A DNA stretch of 64,000 nt, taken from NCBI GenBank assembly GCA_014650015.1, contig BMUD01000029.1, positions 1-64,000 of the forward strand. Reading direction: 5' to 3'. Origin of the DNA: Streptomyces griseoloalbus (GTDB lineage Bacteria; Actinomycetota; Actinomycetes; Streptomycetales; Streptomycetaceae). Under the pieces are notes generated by a model. The model made no database searches. It was not told the origin of the DNA and saw nothing but the letters and a program-made list of their open reading frames with translations. The position numbers were made by a program, and so were the translations under genes. This document shows, one piece after another, positions 47,229 through 56,025 of the stretch (positions are counted from its first letter, which is position 1; every line of letters begins with the position of its first letter).

Positions 47229-47591
47229 TCAGTAGACGAGCGCCTGTGTCCCGTCGGCCAGGGCCTCCTGCACGAAGACCTGGGCGCCGGCGATCCGTAC
47301 GCCCTCGATGACGTCCTTCTCCGTGATGTCGCGGCGGGCCGCGCACTGGGTGCACAGGGTGACCCGGCCGGTGGCCAGGATCGAGTCCAGCAGGTCGGGC
47401 AGCGGGGCGGCGTGCGGCAGCTCGAACTCGGCGGCGCGGCCCGGCAGGGCGAACCACGCGGACTCCCCGGTGAGCCAGAGGGAGACCTCGACACCGCTGG
47501 CCGCGGCCACCGCGGCCACCGTGAACGCCTGCGAGCAGCGTTCGGGGGCGTCGGTTCCCGCGGTCACCTTGATCACAAGCTTCTTCGCCAT
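47229..47591 (-). CDS. DsrE-family sulfur-relay-like protein
   Basis: The 120-aa protein has the DsrE/F fold: a KLVIKVTAGTDAPERCSQAF start, then WLTGESAWFALP, and cysteines in TLCTQCAARRDI. Two Cys in the CTQC motif could carry persulfide or bind metal. It is placed next to the sulfurtransferase cluster but on the opposite strand. Confidence 0.85.
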   Translation of the reverse strand: MAKKLVIKVTAGTDAPERCSQAFTVAAVAAASGVEVSLWLTGESAWFALPGRAAEFELPHAAPLPDLLDSILATGRVTLCTQCAARRDITEKDVIEGVRIAGAQVFVQEALADGTQALVY

Positions 47592-47691
47592 GACCGAATC
47601 GTAATCACGCCCGCTACAACTTCGGCCGGTGGCTGTCGGTCTCCTGTGCGCGCGTTCGACGGAATGCGCGCTTCACTCTCTGTGGGGGGAC

Positions 47692-48534
47692 GTGTTGGAA
47701 CAACCCGAAGAAGTAACCGACGCCCCGGACGCGCCGAGATCGTCCGGTACGGCGGATGCCGTCCAGGCACCGGTCACCGCCGCGCCGGTGCCGGACGCCG
47801 CGGCGGCAGCCGTGCCGGACGTGGCTCCGAAGCGCCGGCGAGGCCGGACCGGCGCGCTGATCGGCGTCGCCGCCGCCCTGGGGCTGGTCGCCGGTACCTG
47901 TGCCGGATACCTCGTGCAGGCCGACCGGGAGCCCACCCCGCTGCCTCCGCTGTCGCAGCCGGTGCTGCCGCAGGCGAAGGGCAAGGGGCCCGAGCCCCTG
48001 TCGGCAGCGCAGGACCGGCGGGTGAAGACCGACGGCGACCTGCGCGAGCTGCTGCTCGACAGGCCACGCGGGGCGAAGCGGACCGAGTGGACCGAGGGCT
48101 CCGACGGGTGGCTGGACCTGGCCGCCTACGCCGACCGCTTCGAGAAGCCCGATGTGGCGTTCGGCCAGCTCGTGCAGGACCGGTTCCGCCGGGCGGTCGT
48201 GACCGGCTGGGAGGTCGGCGACGACTACACCGTGGACATCCGCCTCGTCCAGTACCGCCAGGAGGAGGCCGCCTCGGCGGCCGAGGTCGGTGTCGAAGCG
48301 CAGTACTGGCCGGAGCAGGAGCGCCACGACAGCTGGCCGATACCCGGCACCGGCGAGGGCAGGGCGTACGTGCTGGCCGAACCCCGGACCGAGGACGGCT
48401 ATCAGTCCCTGTACGGCGCGGAGGCGCACGCCGCCCGCGGGGACATCACCATGGAGATCTACGTGTACGGGACCAAGCCCGTACCCAAGAAAATGATCAT
48501 GAGTTTGGCCGAGCGGCAGATGGAGCGGCTGTGA
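47692..48534 (+). CDS. Single-pass membrane protein of unknown function (paralogue of the 49325 gene)
   Basis: The 280-aa protein has an acidic/Ala-rich N-terminus, a basic patch KRRRGR, one membrane helix at about 55-75, then a Pro-rich stalk and an extracytoplasmic domain. That domain shares the blocks DLRELLLDRP, GSDGWLDL and VTGWEVGDDYTVDIRL with the third gene of this operon. GTG 47692 follows GGGGGGAC. The stop overlaps the next start (GTGA). Confidence 0.75.
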   Translation: MLEQPEEVTDAPDAPRSSGTADAVQAPVTAAPVPDAAAAAVPDVAPKRRRGRTGALIGVAAALGLVAGTCAGYLVQADREPTPLPPLSQPVLPQAKGKGPEPLSAAQDRRVKTDGDLRELLLDRPRGAKRTEWTEGSDGWLDLAAYADRFEKPDVAFGQLVQDRFRRAVVTGWEVGDDYTVDIRLVQYRQEEAASAAEVGVEAQYWPEQERHDSWPIPGTGEGRAYVLAEPRTEDGYQSLYGAEAHAARGDITMEIYVYGTKPVPKKMIMSLAERQMERL

Positions 48535-49328
48535 GCGAGACACCCCACGAGCCGGTGGGATCCGAGGTGCCCGCCCGCGAGCCGGCGCGGCGTGGCCGCC
48601 GTATCGCCGCCGTCGCCGGTTCCCTGCTGCTGGCCGGTGCCGTCGTCGCGGGCGTCGGCTACACCGCCGTGACGGTGAACGGCGCCGACCGGGACGCGGG
48701 AGCCCCGTCCTGGAAGTTCCCCAAGGCGGTGGCCGGCACCGAGAAGGAGCCCGCGCCGCGGGGCCTCGCCGGCATGCTCGTGCCGTACGGGTACGACAAC
48801 TCGCTCCGGGGGCCGGACCTCGGCGAGTTCGGCTCGGACGCGCAACTCAGCGGTGCCCGGGCCACGGCACTGCAGAAGGAGTCGCTGCGCGATCTTCCGC
48901 GCTCCGAGCGCAAGCGGCTGGAGCGGGAGATCGACAGGCGGCGCATCACCGGCATGGCGATGCGCAGCTACGTCAGTGGGTCGGCCAGCGTCTACCAGGA
49001 GGAGGACGTCTACACGGTGGCCATCGTGCTCGCCCAGATGGACAACCGGGACGCCGTGCGGGACCTCGCACGGTTCCAGACCGATTTCCTCGACTCCCTG
49101 GACATCTTCCGCAAGGGGCCGGAGATCGAGGGTCACAAGGACGCCGACTGCTATCTGCCGCCAAAGGACGAGGACGAGGCCCTCGACACCATGTTCTGCT
49201 CCGCCCACGTGGGAGACGTCCTGGTCACCGTCACCGCGGACGGCGTGGCGCCCCTCGACACCGCGGGTGTCGCCGTACTGCTCGGTCAGCAGCTGGACCG
49301 CATCGCCGAACCGGGGAAGGCCGTATGA
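48531..49328 (+). CDS. Single-pass membrane protein of unknown function
   Basis: The 265-aa protein has a basic N-terminus (ARRGRR), one membrane helix at about 25-45 and an extracytoplasmic domain with GMLVPYGYDNSLRGPDLGEFG. A helix-rich centre follows (RSERKRLEREIDRRR), and the cysteine pair CYLPP / MFCSAHVG could form a disulfide. GTG 48531 overlaps the previous stop by 4 bp and its own stop overlaps the next start by 4 bp. Confidence 0.75.
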   Translation: MSETPHEPVGSEVPAREPARRGRRIAAVAGSLLLAGAVVAGVGYTAVTVNGADRDAGAPSWKFPKAVAGTEKEPAPRGLAGMLVPYGYDNSLRGPDLGEFGSDAQLSGARATALQKESLRDLPRSERKRLEREIDRRRITGMAMRSYVSGSASVYQEEDVYTVAIVLAQMDNRDAVRDLARFQTDFLDSLDIFRKGPEIEGHKDADCYLPPKDEDEALDTMFCSAHVGDVLVTVTADGVAPLDTAGVAVLLGQQLDRIAEPGKAV

Positions 49329-50170
49329 CCGAGCAGCAGCAGATCGTCGTACCCGCCCCGCCCGAGGAGCCGCCGGCCGTACCGGCCGACCCTCAGGCGC
49401 CGGTGCGCAAGGACCGCCGGGTGCTGCGCGCCGCCCTGCGCTGGACCGCGGCCGTCGTCGTCTTCGCGGCGGTCGGCGCGGGAACGGCGTACGGCATCAC
49501 CGGGATGGAGCGCACGGACGTACCCGGCCTGGCGACGGAGTCCGACGGGCGGTGGGAGTACCCGCCGCTGACGAAGCCGCCGCTGCCGTCCGGCAGCCCC
49601 GGGCCGCAGGCGGAGTCCAACCCGGCCGGCACCCACCACGCGGACCTGCGTGCCCTCCTGCTGCCCGCTCCGAAGGGGACCGGGGAGAACGAGGCGCTGC
49701 GCGGCTCGGACGGCTGGCTGGCGACGGAGGACTTCCTGAAGGAGTACGCGAAGGAGGACCGGGACGCTTTCCGGCAGCAGCTCGTGGACGGCGGTCTGCG
49801 GCACATCGCCGCCCGCGGCTGGACCACCGAGGACGGCACCCGGACCCGTGTCTACCTGCTGCAGTTCGACACCGCGGCCGTGGTGGAGGACACCTTCTTC
49901 CGGCCCCTGTTCCCGTACGGCGCCCCCTCCCATCCCGTCCGGGGAGCCGTGACCGTCGGCCCCGACGAGACCTTCCCGGAGGAGGCGGCCGTCGCCGGCG
50001 TCCAGGGCAGGTTCTACGCCGAGTCCAGGCCCTACGCCGCCGAACACGACCGTCAGGCCTACCTGGCCGCCGGTGACGTCCTCGCGGTGGTGCTGCAGTC
50101 CCGCAAGGGGACCGCGCACGCCGTGCCGTTCCGGCAGACGGTGGTGTTGCAGAGCCAGCTGCTGGGCTGA
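49325..50170 (+). CDS. Single-pass membrane protein of unknown function (paralogue of the 47692 gene)
   Basis: The 281-aa protein has a Pro-rich cytosolic start, a helix at about 38-58 and an extracytoplasmic domain. The blocks DLRALLLPAPKG, GSDGWLATEDFL and FRQQLVDGGL align with the first gene of the operon. ATG 49325 overlaps the preceding stop (ATGA). No enzyme motif was seen. Confidence 0.75.
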   Translation: MTEQQQIVVPAPPEEPPAVPADPQAPVRKDRRVLRAALRWTAAVVVFAAVGAGTAYGITGMERTDVPGLATESDGRWEYPPLTKPPLPSGSPGPQAESNPAGTHHADLRALLLPAPKGTGENEALRGSDGWLATEDFLKEYAKEDRDAFRQQLVDGGLRHIAARGWTTEDGTRTRVYLLQFDTAAVVEDTFFRPLFPYGAPSHPVRGAVTVGPDETFPEEAAVAGVQGRFYAESRPYAAEHDRQAYLAAGDVLAVVLQSRKGTAHAVPFRQTVVLQSQLLG

Positions 50171-50270
50171 GCGCGGGAGGCGCACCTCGCACGACAGGGG
50201 CCGGACCCGGCCGCGTAAGCTGGGGTCCGGCCCCGTGCACAGCACCGCACCCCCGCTCAAGGAGCACCCT

Positions 50271-50369
50271 GTGGAGATCTTCTTCGAAATCCTGTTGGTC
50301 CTGGTTGCCGTCGGCGTTCTCGCCTTCGCCGGGCTGACCGTGAAGAAGCTGTACCAGGGCCAGCGCTGA
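50271..50369 (+). CDS. Small membrane peptide, 32 aa
   Basis: GTG 50271, with AAGGAG 7 nt upstream, starts VEIFFEILLVLVAVGVLAFA and then GLTVKKLYQGQR. It is a single membrane helix with a basic C-terminal end. Length, ribosome site and placement 24 bp before the nitrobindin gene argue for a real gene. Function unknown. Confidence 0.7.
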   Translation: MEIFFEILLVLVAVGVLAFAGLTVKKLYQGQR

Positions 50370-50392
50370 TCCGACACCAGGAAGTTCCGCTC

Positions 50393-50968
50393 ATGATCGA
50401 GATCCCGTCCGACCTGCACAAGGACCTCGTCCCGCTCGCCTTCCTGCTCGGCACCTGGGCGGGCGCGGGCGTGCACGACTTCCCCGGCGCCGAGAAGTGC
50501 AACTTCGGGCAGGAGGTCACCTTCACCCACGACGGCCGTGACTTCCTGGAGTACGGCTCCCGCACGTGGGTGCTGGACGGCGACGGCAACAAGGTCCGGC
50601 CACTGGAGTCCGAGCACGGCTTCTGGCGGATCGACGCCGACCGCAAGGTCGAGGTGACGATGACCCGCGACGACGGCGTCATCGAGATCTGGTACGGCGA
50701 GCTGGCCGCCAAGAAGCCGCAGATCGACCTGGTCACGGACGCGGTGGCGCGCACCGCCGCCGCGCAGCCGTACAGCGGCGGCAAGCGGCTGTACGGCTAC
50801 GTCAAGAGCGACCTGATGTGGGTCGGCGAGAAGCAGACCCCCGAGGTCGAGCTGCGCCCCTACATGTCGGCGCACCTGAAGAAGGTCGTCACGCCGGAGG
50901 AGGTCGAGCGCTGGGCGAAGGCCCTGCCCGACGACATGCCGGACGACGGGATCGCCTTCTTCAAGTAG
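50393..50968 (+). CDS. Nitrobindin / FABP-like heme-binding protein
   Basis: The 191-aa protein has the nitrobindin GxWxGxG motif near its start (FLLGTWAGAGV) and the ten-stranded barrel pattern typical of this family. The ending is KKVVTPEEVERWAKALPDDMP. Nitrobindins bind ferric heme and may isomerise peroxynitrite. It probably shares a transcript with the 32-aa membrane peptide. A strong terminator follows. Confidence 0.9.
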   Translation: MIEIPSDLHKDLVPLAFLLGTWAGAGVHDFPGAEKCNFGQEVTFTHDGRDFLEYGSRTWVLDGDGNKVRPLESEHGFWRIDADRKVEVTMTRDDGVIEIWYGELAAKKPQIDLVTDAVARTAAAQPYSGGKRLYGYVKSDLMWVGEKQTPEVELRPYMSAHLKKVVTPEEVERWAKALPDDMPDDGIAFFK

Positions 50969-50983
50969 GCACACGGTTTCCAG

Positions 50984-51018
50984 ACGTCCCCCCGGGCCGC
51001 TCCGGCCCGGGGGGACGT
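50984..51018 (+). terminator. Terminator after the nitrobindin gene
   Basis: A perfect 16-bp stem (ACGTCCCCCCGGGCCG and complement) with a 3-base loop starts 16 bp after the stop codon. Confidence 0.88.
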
Positions 51019-51160
51019 CGTGCGTGGGGGGCCGTAGCGGATGTGTGAACCGCGCACCCCGAGGCGCTGTTCGTGGCGGGCGAGGGGCTGGGGCGACGGC
51101 TCTCCCGGACCCAGTGGGCCCTGACCGACGGCGACATCGTGCGGCTGTTGGCGGGAGTAC

Positions 51161-51481
51161 GTGTCCTGGAACGCGGTCAGGGCAACCGGTCACCGTTTCC
51201 CCGGCACCCCCGGACTGAGCAGGGCGGTGCCAGTGTCGGGTATCGGCCGGGGGCACAGTTCGGATCCCCATGTGTACGTCCGGCCGCCACTCAGCCTCCG
51301 CACACTGGGCGAGCTGCCCGTCCTCGTGCCACCGACCGCGGAGCAGGAGAGCATCGGCGCCACGCTCGCCGCGCTCGATGCCAAGATTCAGACACATACC
51401 GAGATCGCCCGCGTGACCCGCGACTACCGCAGTGTGCTCGCCGACGCCTTGATGACAGGCGTTCTGCCCACCGAGCCGTGA
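51161..51481 (+). pseudogene. Type I restriction specificity subunit (HsdS), C-terminal relic
   Basis: The frame encodes an HsdS-like tail: LGELPVLVPPTAEQESIGAT, LAALDAKIQTHTEIARVTRD and YRSVLADALMTGVL. This is the conserved coiled-coil and end of a target-recognition half subunit. The part before about 51235 does not resemble HsdS. No hsdM or hsdR is nearby. It is a decayed leftover of a restriction-modification locus. Confidence 0.75.
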
Positions 51482-51510
51482 TCCGGTCCGCCCCGGCTTA
51501 GACTCGAGGT

Positions 51511-51948
51511 GTGGTGAGCACCGACTGGAAGAGCGACCTCAGGCAGCGCGGCTACCGGCTGACGCCGCAGCGCCAACTCGTGCTCGAAGCCGTCGACACC
51601 CTTGAGCACGCGACCCCCGACGACATCCTCGTGGAAGTGCGGAAGACGGCGTCGGGGGTCAACATCTCCACCGTGTACCGCACGCTGGAGCTGCTGGAGG
51701 AGCTGGGCCTGGTCAGCCACGCCCACCTCGGGCACGGCGCCCCGACGTACCACCTCGCCGACCGGCACCACCATCTGCACCTGGTCTGCCGTGACTGCAC
51801 CGAGGTCATCGAGGCGGACGTGGAGGTGGCCGCCGAGTTCACGGCCAAGCTGCGGGACACCTTCGGCTTCGACACCGACATGAAGCACTTCGCGATCTTC
51901 GGCAGGTGCGGGGACTGTTCCCTGAAGGCTTCAACTACCGAGTCGTAG
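51511..51948 (+). CDS. nur: Nickel-responsive Fur-family regulator Nur
   Basis: The 145-aa Fur-family protein matches Streptomyces Nur closely as I remember it (start MVSTDWKSDLRQRGYRLTPQ). It has the winged helix (ISTVYRTLELLEELGLVSH), the His-rich metal region DRHHHLHL and two CxxC pairs (CRDC, CGDC) in the dimer domain. Nur represses nickel uptake and sodF when Ni is plentiful. GTG 51511 or GTG 51514 may be the start. Confidence 0.9.
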   Translation: MVSTDWKSDLRQRGYRLTPQRQLVLEAVDTLEHATPDDILVEVRKTASGVNISTVYRTLELLEELGLVSHAHLGHGAPTYHLADRHHHLHLVCRDCTEVIEADVEVAAEFTAKLRDTFGFDTDMKHFAIFGRCGDCSLKASTTES

Positions 51949-51957
51949 GCTGGTCGT

Positions 51958-52923
51958 ATGAAGAGCCCTCTGCTGACCCTGCCCGGCGCCGTCCCCGCCG
52001 AAGGCGTGGACGAAGGCGTGGCCGCCCACTACGGGGATCTGTTCCGCGAGCAGCGCGCCCTCGCCGACGGCACCGGTTTCGTCGACCTGTCCCACCGCGG
52101 GGTGGTCACCGTCTCCGGGCCGGAACGGCTCGGCTGGCTGCATCTGCTGCTCACCCAGCACGTCAGCGACCTCCCGCCGCACCAAGCCACCGAGGCCCTG
52201 ATCCTCTCCGCCAACGGACACATCGAGCACGCGCTCTATCTCGTCGACGACGGGGAGACGGTCTGGGCGCACGTCGAGCCCGGCACCCAGGAGGCGCTGA
52301 TCGCGTACCTGGAGTCGATGAAGTTCTTCTACCGGGTCGAGGTCGCCGACCGCACCGCCGACATCGCGGTGGTGCACCTGCCGGCCGGGTCCATCGCGGA
52401 GGTGCCCGAGGGCGTCGCGGTCCGCGAGACGCCGTACGGCCGTGATCTGTTCCTGCCCCGGGGCGACCTGGAGGCGTACGCGGAGAAGGCGGGGCCGGCG
52501 GCCGGGATCCTCGCGCACGAGGCGCTGCGGGTCGAGCAGCACCGGCCGCGGCTCGGCTTCGAGACCGATCACCGCACCATCCCGCACGAGCTGGGCTGGA
52601 TCGGCGGTGCCGTGCATCTGCAGAAGGGCTGCTACCGGGGCCAGGAGACGGTCGCCCGGGTGCAGAACCTGGGGAAGCCGCCGCGCCGGCTGGTCTTCCT
52701 GCATCTGGACGGCAGCGAGGTGCATCTGCCGACGCCGGGGACCGGGATCCGGCTGGCGGACGAGGGCCCGGACGGGCGCAGGGTCGGGTTCGTCACCACG
52801 TCCGTGCGCCACTTCGAGCTGGGGCCGGTCGCGCTCGCGCTGGTGAAGCGGAACGTGCCGGTGGACGCGCGGCTGATCGCCGGGGAGACCGCGGCGGCGC
52901 AGGAGACCGTCGTCGAGCCCTGA
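51958..52923 (+). CDS. ygfZ: YgfZ/GcvT-type folate-binding protein
   Basis: The 321-aa protein has the YgfZ hallmark KGCYRGQE (Cys in HLQKGCYRGQETVARVQNLG) and a GcvT-like N-terminal domain. YgfZ supports assembly or repair of certain Fe-S enzymes together with tetrahydrofolate. It begins 9 bp after nur, so the two may share a transcript. It converges on dtd. Confidence 0.92.
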   Translation: MKSPLLTLPGAVPAEGVDEGVAAHYGDLFREQRALADGTGFVDLSHRGVVTVSGPERLGWLHLLLTQHVSDLPPHQATEALILSANGHIEHALYLVDDGETVWAHVEPGTQEALIAYLESMKFFYRVEVADRTADIAVVHLPAGSIAEVPEGVAVRETPYGRDLFLPRGDLEAYAEKAGPAAGILAHEALRVEQHRPRLGFETDHRTIPHELGWIGGAVHLQKGCYRGQETVARVQNLGKPPRRLVFLHLDGSEVHLPTPGTGIRLADEGPDGRRVGFVTTSVRHFELGPVALALVKRNVPVDARLIAGETAAAQETVVEP

Positions 52924-52929
52924 CCCGCT

Positions 52930-53355
52930 TCAGATGTCGAGCAGGACGGTGAACGGGCCGTCGTTGGTCAGCGACACCTTCATCCGCGCGCCGAAGCGGC
53001 CCGTCGCCACCGTCGCGCCCAGGGCGCGCAGCCGGGTGACCACCTCGTCGACCAGCGGCTCGGCGAGGTCGCCGGGGGCGGCGGCGTTCCAGGTGGGGCG
53101 GCGGCCCTTGCGGGCGTCGCCGTACAGGGTGAACTGGCTGATCACCAGCAGCGGGGCGCCGATGTCGCTGCACGACTTCTCGTCCTGGAGCATCCGGATC
53201 GACCAGAGCTTGCGGGCGAGCTGGGCCGCCTTCTCCTTGGTGTCCTCGTGGGTGACCCCGACGAGGACGCACAGCCCCTCGCCCTCGATCGCCCCCACCG
53301 TCTCGCCGTCCACGACGACGCTCGCGCCGTCGACCCTCTGCACCACCGCACGCAT
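52930..53355 (-). CDS. dtd: D-aminoacyl-tRNA deacylase Dtd
   Basis: The 141-aa enzyme has the SQFTLYGD motif and the C-terminal [12 protein letters not shown] motif that form the active site. It removes D-amino acids from mischarged tRNA. It is single-copy and convergent with ygfZ. Confidence 0.96.
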   Translation of the reverse strand: MRAVVQRVDGASVVVDGETVGAIEGEGLCVLVGVTHEDTKEKAAQLARKLWSIRMLQDEKSCSDIGAPLLVISQFTLYGDARKGRRPTWNAAAPGDLAEPLVDEVVTRLRALGATVATGRFGARMKVSLTNDGPFTVLLDI

Positions 53356-53532
53356 ACGACCATGATGCCGGTCGGCGAACGGCCGACCGACGGCGGCCCA
53401 CGCGGTCCCCCGGTCGGGCTATTTTTACTCCTTAGCGCCCATCTGGGGCGGATCGGGGACACTCGCTCACATAGTGGCCGCTTGGGGTGGCACGATGCTG
53501 GCACATGCCGGTTGAGGGGACGGTTGAGGCAT

Positions 53533-54165
53533 ATGAGCACACCGGGAGTGGGGCAGCCGCCTGCGGCTGTCCCGTTGACCCAGGCGGGATTCGGGGAGCG
53601 CGAGTTCCACCGGCCGCCCACGCAGCGCACGGACAGCCCGGTGCTGCCCGAGGACGGACCGGCGGCCGATCCGGCCGTGCCCGGCCTGCCCGAGCTGCGC
53701 AGGATGCGGCGTGAGGCGCAGCGGGACGAGGCCGACCTCAGTTATGTGCGGCGGCTGCTGCAGGGGAGGATCGACATCCTGCGGGCGGAGCTGGCCCGGC
53801 GGGTCCCGGGGTGCGTGCCCTCGGCCGTCGCGCAGGGGGACGCGTCGGTCGTGGAGCGGCTGTCGGAGATCCTGCGGGACGGCCCGGCCCGGCACCGGTC
53901 CTCCGCCCGTCATGTGACGCTGGGGACGCCGCGGAGCGAGGAGTACCGGCGGCTGGCGGCCGAGATGCTCGCCGAGGTGGAGCTGTCCGATCTGGGCGCG
54001 CGCACGGACGGGGAGCTGAGCACCGCGATGGGGCGGCTCGTGCGGTACGAGCAGCAGGTGTCCCGGCGGCGGCAGCGGTTGCAGCGTACGGCCGACGAGT
54101 GCGGCGCGGAGATCGCGCGCCGGTACCGCGAGGGGGAGGCGCAGGTCGACGACCTGCTCGGGTGA
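53533..54165 (+). CDS. rsiG: Anti-sigma factor RsiG (c-di-GMP dependent, for WhiG)
   Basis: The 210-aa protein carries the E-x3-S-x2-R-x3-Q-x3-D signature of RsiG twice, exactly. The first is Glu66, Ser70, Arg73, Gln77, Asp81. The second is Glu173, Ser177, Arg180, Gln184, Asp188. Each lies in a long helix, and the two helices would pair antiparallel and clamp a c-di-GMP dimer. RsiG bound to c-di-GMP sequesters WhiG and so delays sporulation. ATG 53533 was chosen. The N-terminal 60 residues are disordered. Confidence 0.93.
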   Translation: MSTPGVGQPPAAVPLTQAGFGEREFHRPPTQRTDSPVLPEDGPAADPAVPGLPELRRMRREAQRDEADLSYVRRLLQGRIDILRAELARRVPGCVPSAVAQGDASVVERLSEILRDGPARHRSSARHVTLGTPRSEEYRRLAAEMLAEVELSDLGARTDGELSTAMGRLVRYEQQVSRRRQRLQRTADECGAEIARRYREGEAQVDDLLG

Positions 54166-54232
54166 GCCGGAGCGGGCGGGGCCGGGGGAAACCGCTTCGA
54201 CACCCGCCGCGCGGCCGACCTACCGTGAGCCC

Positions 54233-55489
54233 ATGACCTCCCGCGCCGACATCGACGTACGCCCGATCGACGAGACCGAGTTCGCCGACTGGAATCGTGC
54301 CCTCAACACCGGGTTCCTGCGTGAGCCCACTTCCGCCCAGGAGATCATCGACGCGCGCCGGGCGCAGTTCACGCCCGGCCGGTCGGTGGGGGCCTTCGAC
54401 GGCGGGCGCTGTGTCGCGACGTTCCGTTCCTTCGCGCAGGAGCTCACCGTGGTCGGTGGTGCGACGGTGCCCGCCGACGCCGTCTCCAATGTCACCGTCA
54501 CCGCCACCCACCGCCGCCGCGGGCTGCTGACGCGCATGATGGCGCAGGACCTCGCCGCCGCGAAGGAGCGCGGGGACGTCGTCGCGACGCTGATCGCCGC
54601 CGAGTACCCGATCTACGGCCGTTACGGTTTCGGCCCGGCCACCTCGACGACCGAGTGGACGGTCGACGTCCCGCGCGCCGGCCTCGACCCGCGCTGGGCG
54701 GGTCCCGGGGACGGCGGCCGTGTCGACCTCGTGGACGGGGAGGACGTCCGCAAGCTGGGGCCCGAGCTGCACGAGCGGCTGCGCCGGGCGCAGCCGGGGG
54801 CGGTCAGCCGGGACGACCTGTGGTGGAAGATCACCACGGGGGCCGTGCGCTTCCACGCGACGTTCCAGGAGCCGTACTACGTGGTGTACCGCTCGGCCGG
54901 CGGCGAGATCGAGGGCATGGCCGCCTACACCGCGGACGACCACTGGGGCGACGCCAAGCAGCCGTTGAACACGGCGCAGGTGAAGTGGCTGATCGGCGTG
55001 ACCCCGGCCGCCCAACGCGCGTTGTGGCGCTACCTGTGTTCGATCGACTGGGTGGTGAAGGTGAAGAGCGGCCGGCGCGCCCCCGACGACCTGCTCCCGC
55101 TCTTCCTGCCGGACCCGCGGGCTGCCGCCGTCACCACGCACGCGGATTGGCTGTGGGTGCGGATCCTGGACGTCGTACGGGCCCTGGAGGCGCGGACGTA
55201 CGAGGCGGCGGGGTCGCTGGTGCTGGAGGTCGCCGACAGTGGCGGGCCGGCCGGTGGGCGTTACCGGCTGGAGGCGTCGGCGGACGGGGCCGGGTCGTGT
55301 GTGCCGACCACCGAGAGTGCCGACCTCACGCTGGACGTCGTCGAGTTGGCGACGCTGTGGCTGGGCGACGAGTCCGCGGTGCGGCTGGCGGCGCTGGGCC
55401 GGGTGCGGGAAGAACGAGCGGGCGCCGCCCGTCAGGCCGACGCCCTGCTGCGTACGTCCAGGCGACCGTGGTGCCCGGACCTGTTCTGA
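54233..55489 (+). CDS. Eis-like GNAT acetyltransferase with SCP2-like C-terminus
   Basis: The 418-aa protein has an N-terminal GNAT domain with [21 protein letters not shown], a second GNAT-like domain, and a C-terminal sterol-carrier-like domain (about 305-410). The end is a short YG-free tail ending PDLF, with the terminal carboxylate in the place used as base by Eis. Eis proteins acetylate aminoglycosides and lysines of proteins. Substrate not known. Confidence 0.9.
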   Translation: MTSRADIDVRPIDETEFADWNRALNTGFLREPTSAQEIIDARRAQFTPGRSVGAFDGGRCVATFRSFAQELTVVGGATVPADAVSNVTVTATHRRRGLLTRMMAQDLAAAKERGDVVATLIAAEYPIYGRYGFGPATSTTEWTVDVPRAGLDPRWAGPGDGGRVDLVDGEDVRKLGPELHERLRRAQPGAVSRDDLWWKITTGAVRFHATFQEPYYVVYRSAGGEIEGMAAYTADDHWGDAKQPLNTAQVKWLIGVTPAAQRALWRYLCSIDWVVKVKSGRRAPDDLLPLFLPDPRAAAVTTHADWLWVRILDVVRALEARTYEAAGSLVLEVADSGGPAGGRYRLEASADGAGSCVPTTESADLTLDVVELATLWLGDESAVRLAALGRVREERAGAARQADALLRTSRRPWCPDLF

Positions 55490-55656
55490 GCGCTGTCGCT
55501 CGCGCGCCCCTGCTGCCTGCCTCCTTCCGCCGACGACGGGTGAGCGCTCATCCGTAGCGAGCTGTTCGGTTGTGGTTGTTGTGCGGGTGGTGCCTACTGA
55601 CGGGCTCCCGGCTCCCCTCCGGAGAGGAGCCCGGTCAGCGGTCCGTGGGTGTGCGG

Positions 55657-55842
55657 TCAGCCGGACTGGGCGAGCAGCATCACGAGGATGACCGCGCCGA
55701 TGCCGCCGATCATGGTGTTCCGCGCCTTGATGCCCACGGTGAGGGCGACGAAGGCGATGATCCCCATCGGTCCGTACTTCCACTGGACGAGCTGCTCGAA
55801 TCCAATGGCCAGGGATGCGACGACGACGGCGACGAGCGGCAT
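55657..55842 (-). CDS. Small membrane protein of the devE module, 61 aa
   Basis: The protein begins MPLVAVVVASLAIGFEQLVQ and then WKYGPMGIIAFVALTVGIKA. It has two to three hydrophobic helices around the conserved core EQLVQWKYGP. The SD AAGGGGGAAC stands before ATG 55842. The same core and the same SD occur in the 62-aa protein at 56971. It is divergent from devE across a shared palindrome. Confidence 0.75.
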   Translation of the reverse strand: MPLVAVVVASLAIGFEQLVQWKYGPMGIIAFVALTVGIKARNTMIGGIGAVILVMLLAQSG

Positions 55843-55920
55843 GACGGTTCCCCCTTGGTATGCGTGGTCCCCCACCGTCACCCTGGTGGCCAACCCCCGC
55901 GAGGGATCAACCAGGTTGTG

Positions 55921-55939
55921 AGAGTTGGTGACCAACTTG
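55921..55939. promoter_or_regulatory. Palindromic operator candidate, devE module
   Basis: AGAGTTGG-TGA-CCAACTTG is a near-perfect inverted repeat in the divergent region. The same sequence type, as a perfect palindrome, lies in the matching place of the devA module. GntR regulators bind such odd-centred palindromes. Confidence 0.6.
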
Positions 55940-56025
55940 TTCTTGGTTATCTCCACTTGGAAGAGGCTTATAACCACCCTTCGCCGAACTGCCCGAAGAT
56001 GGCGGGAAGTTGTAGGGTTTCGGTT

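Noticed and set aside
53248-53532. N-terminal extension of RsiG by about 95 codons
   Set aside because: The extension is antisense to dtd, has no conserved features, and ATG 53533 gives the expected length.
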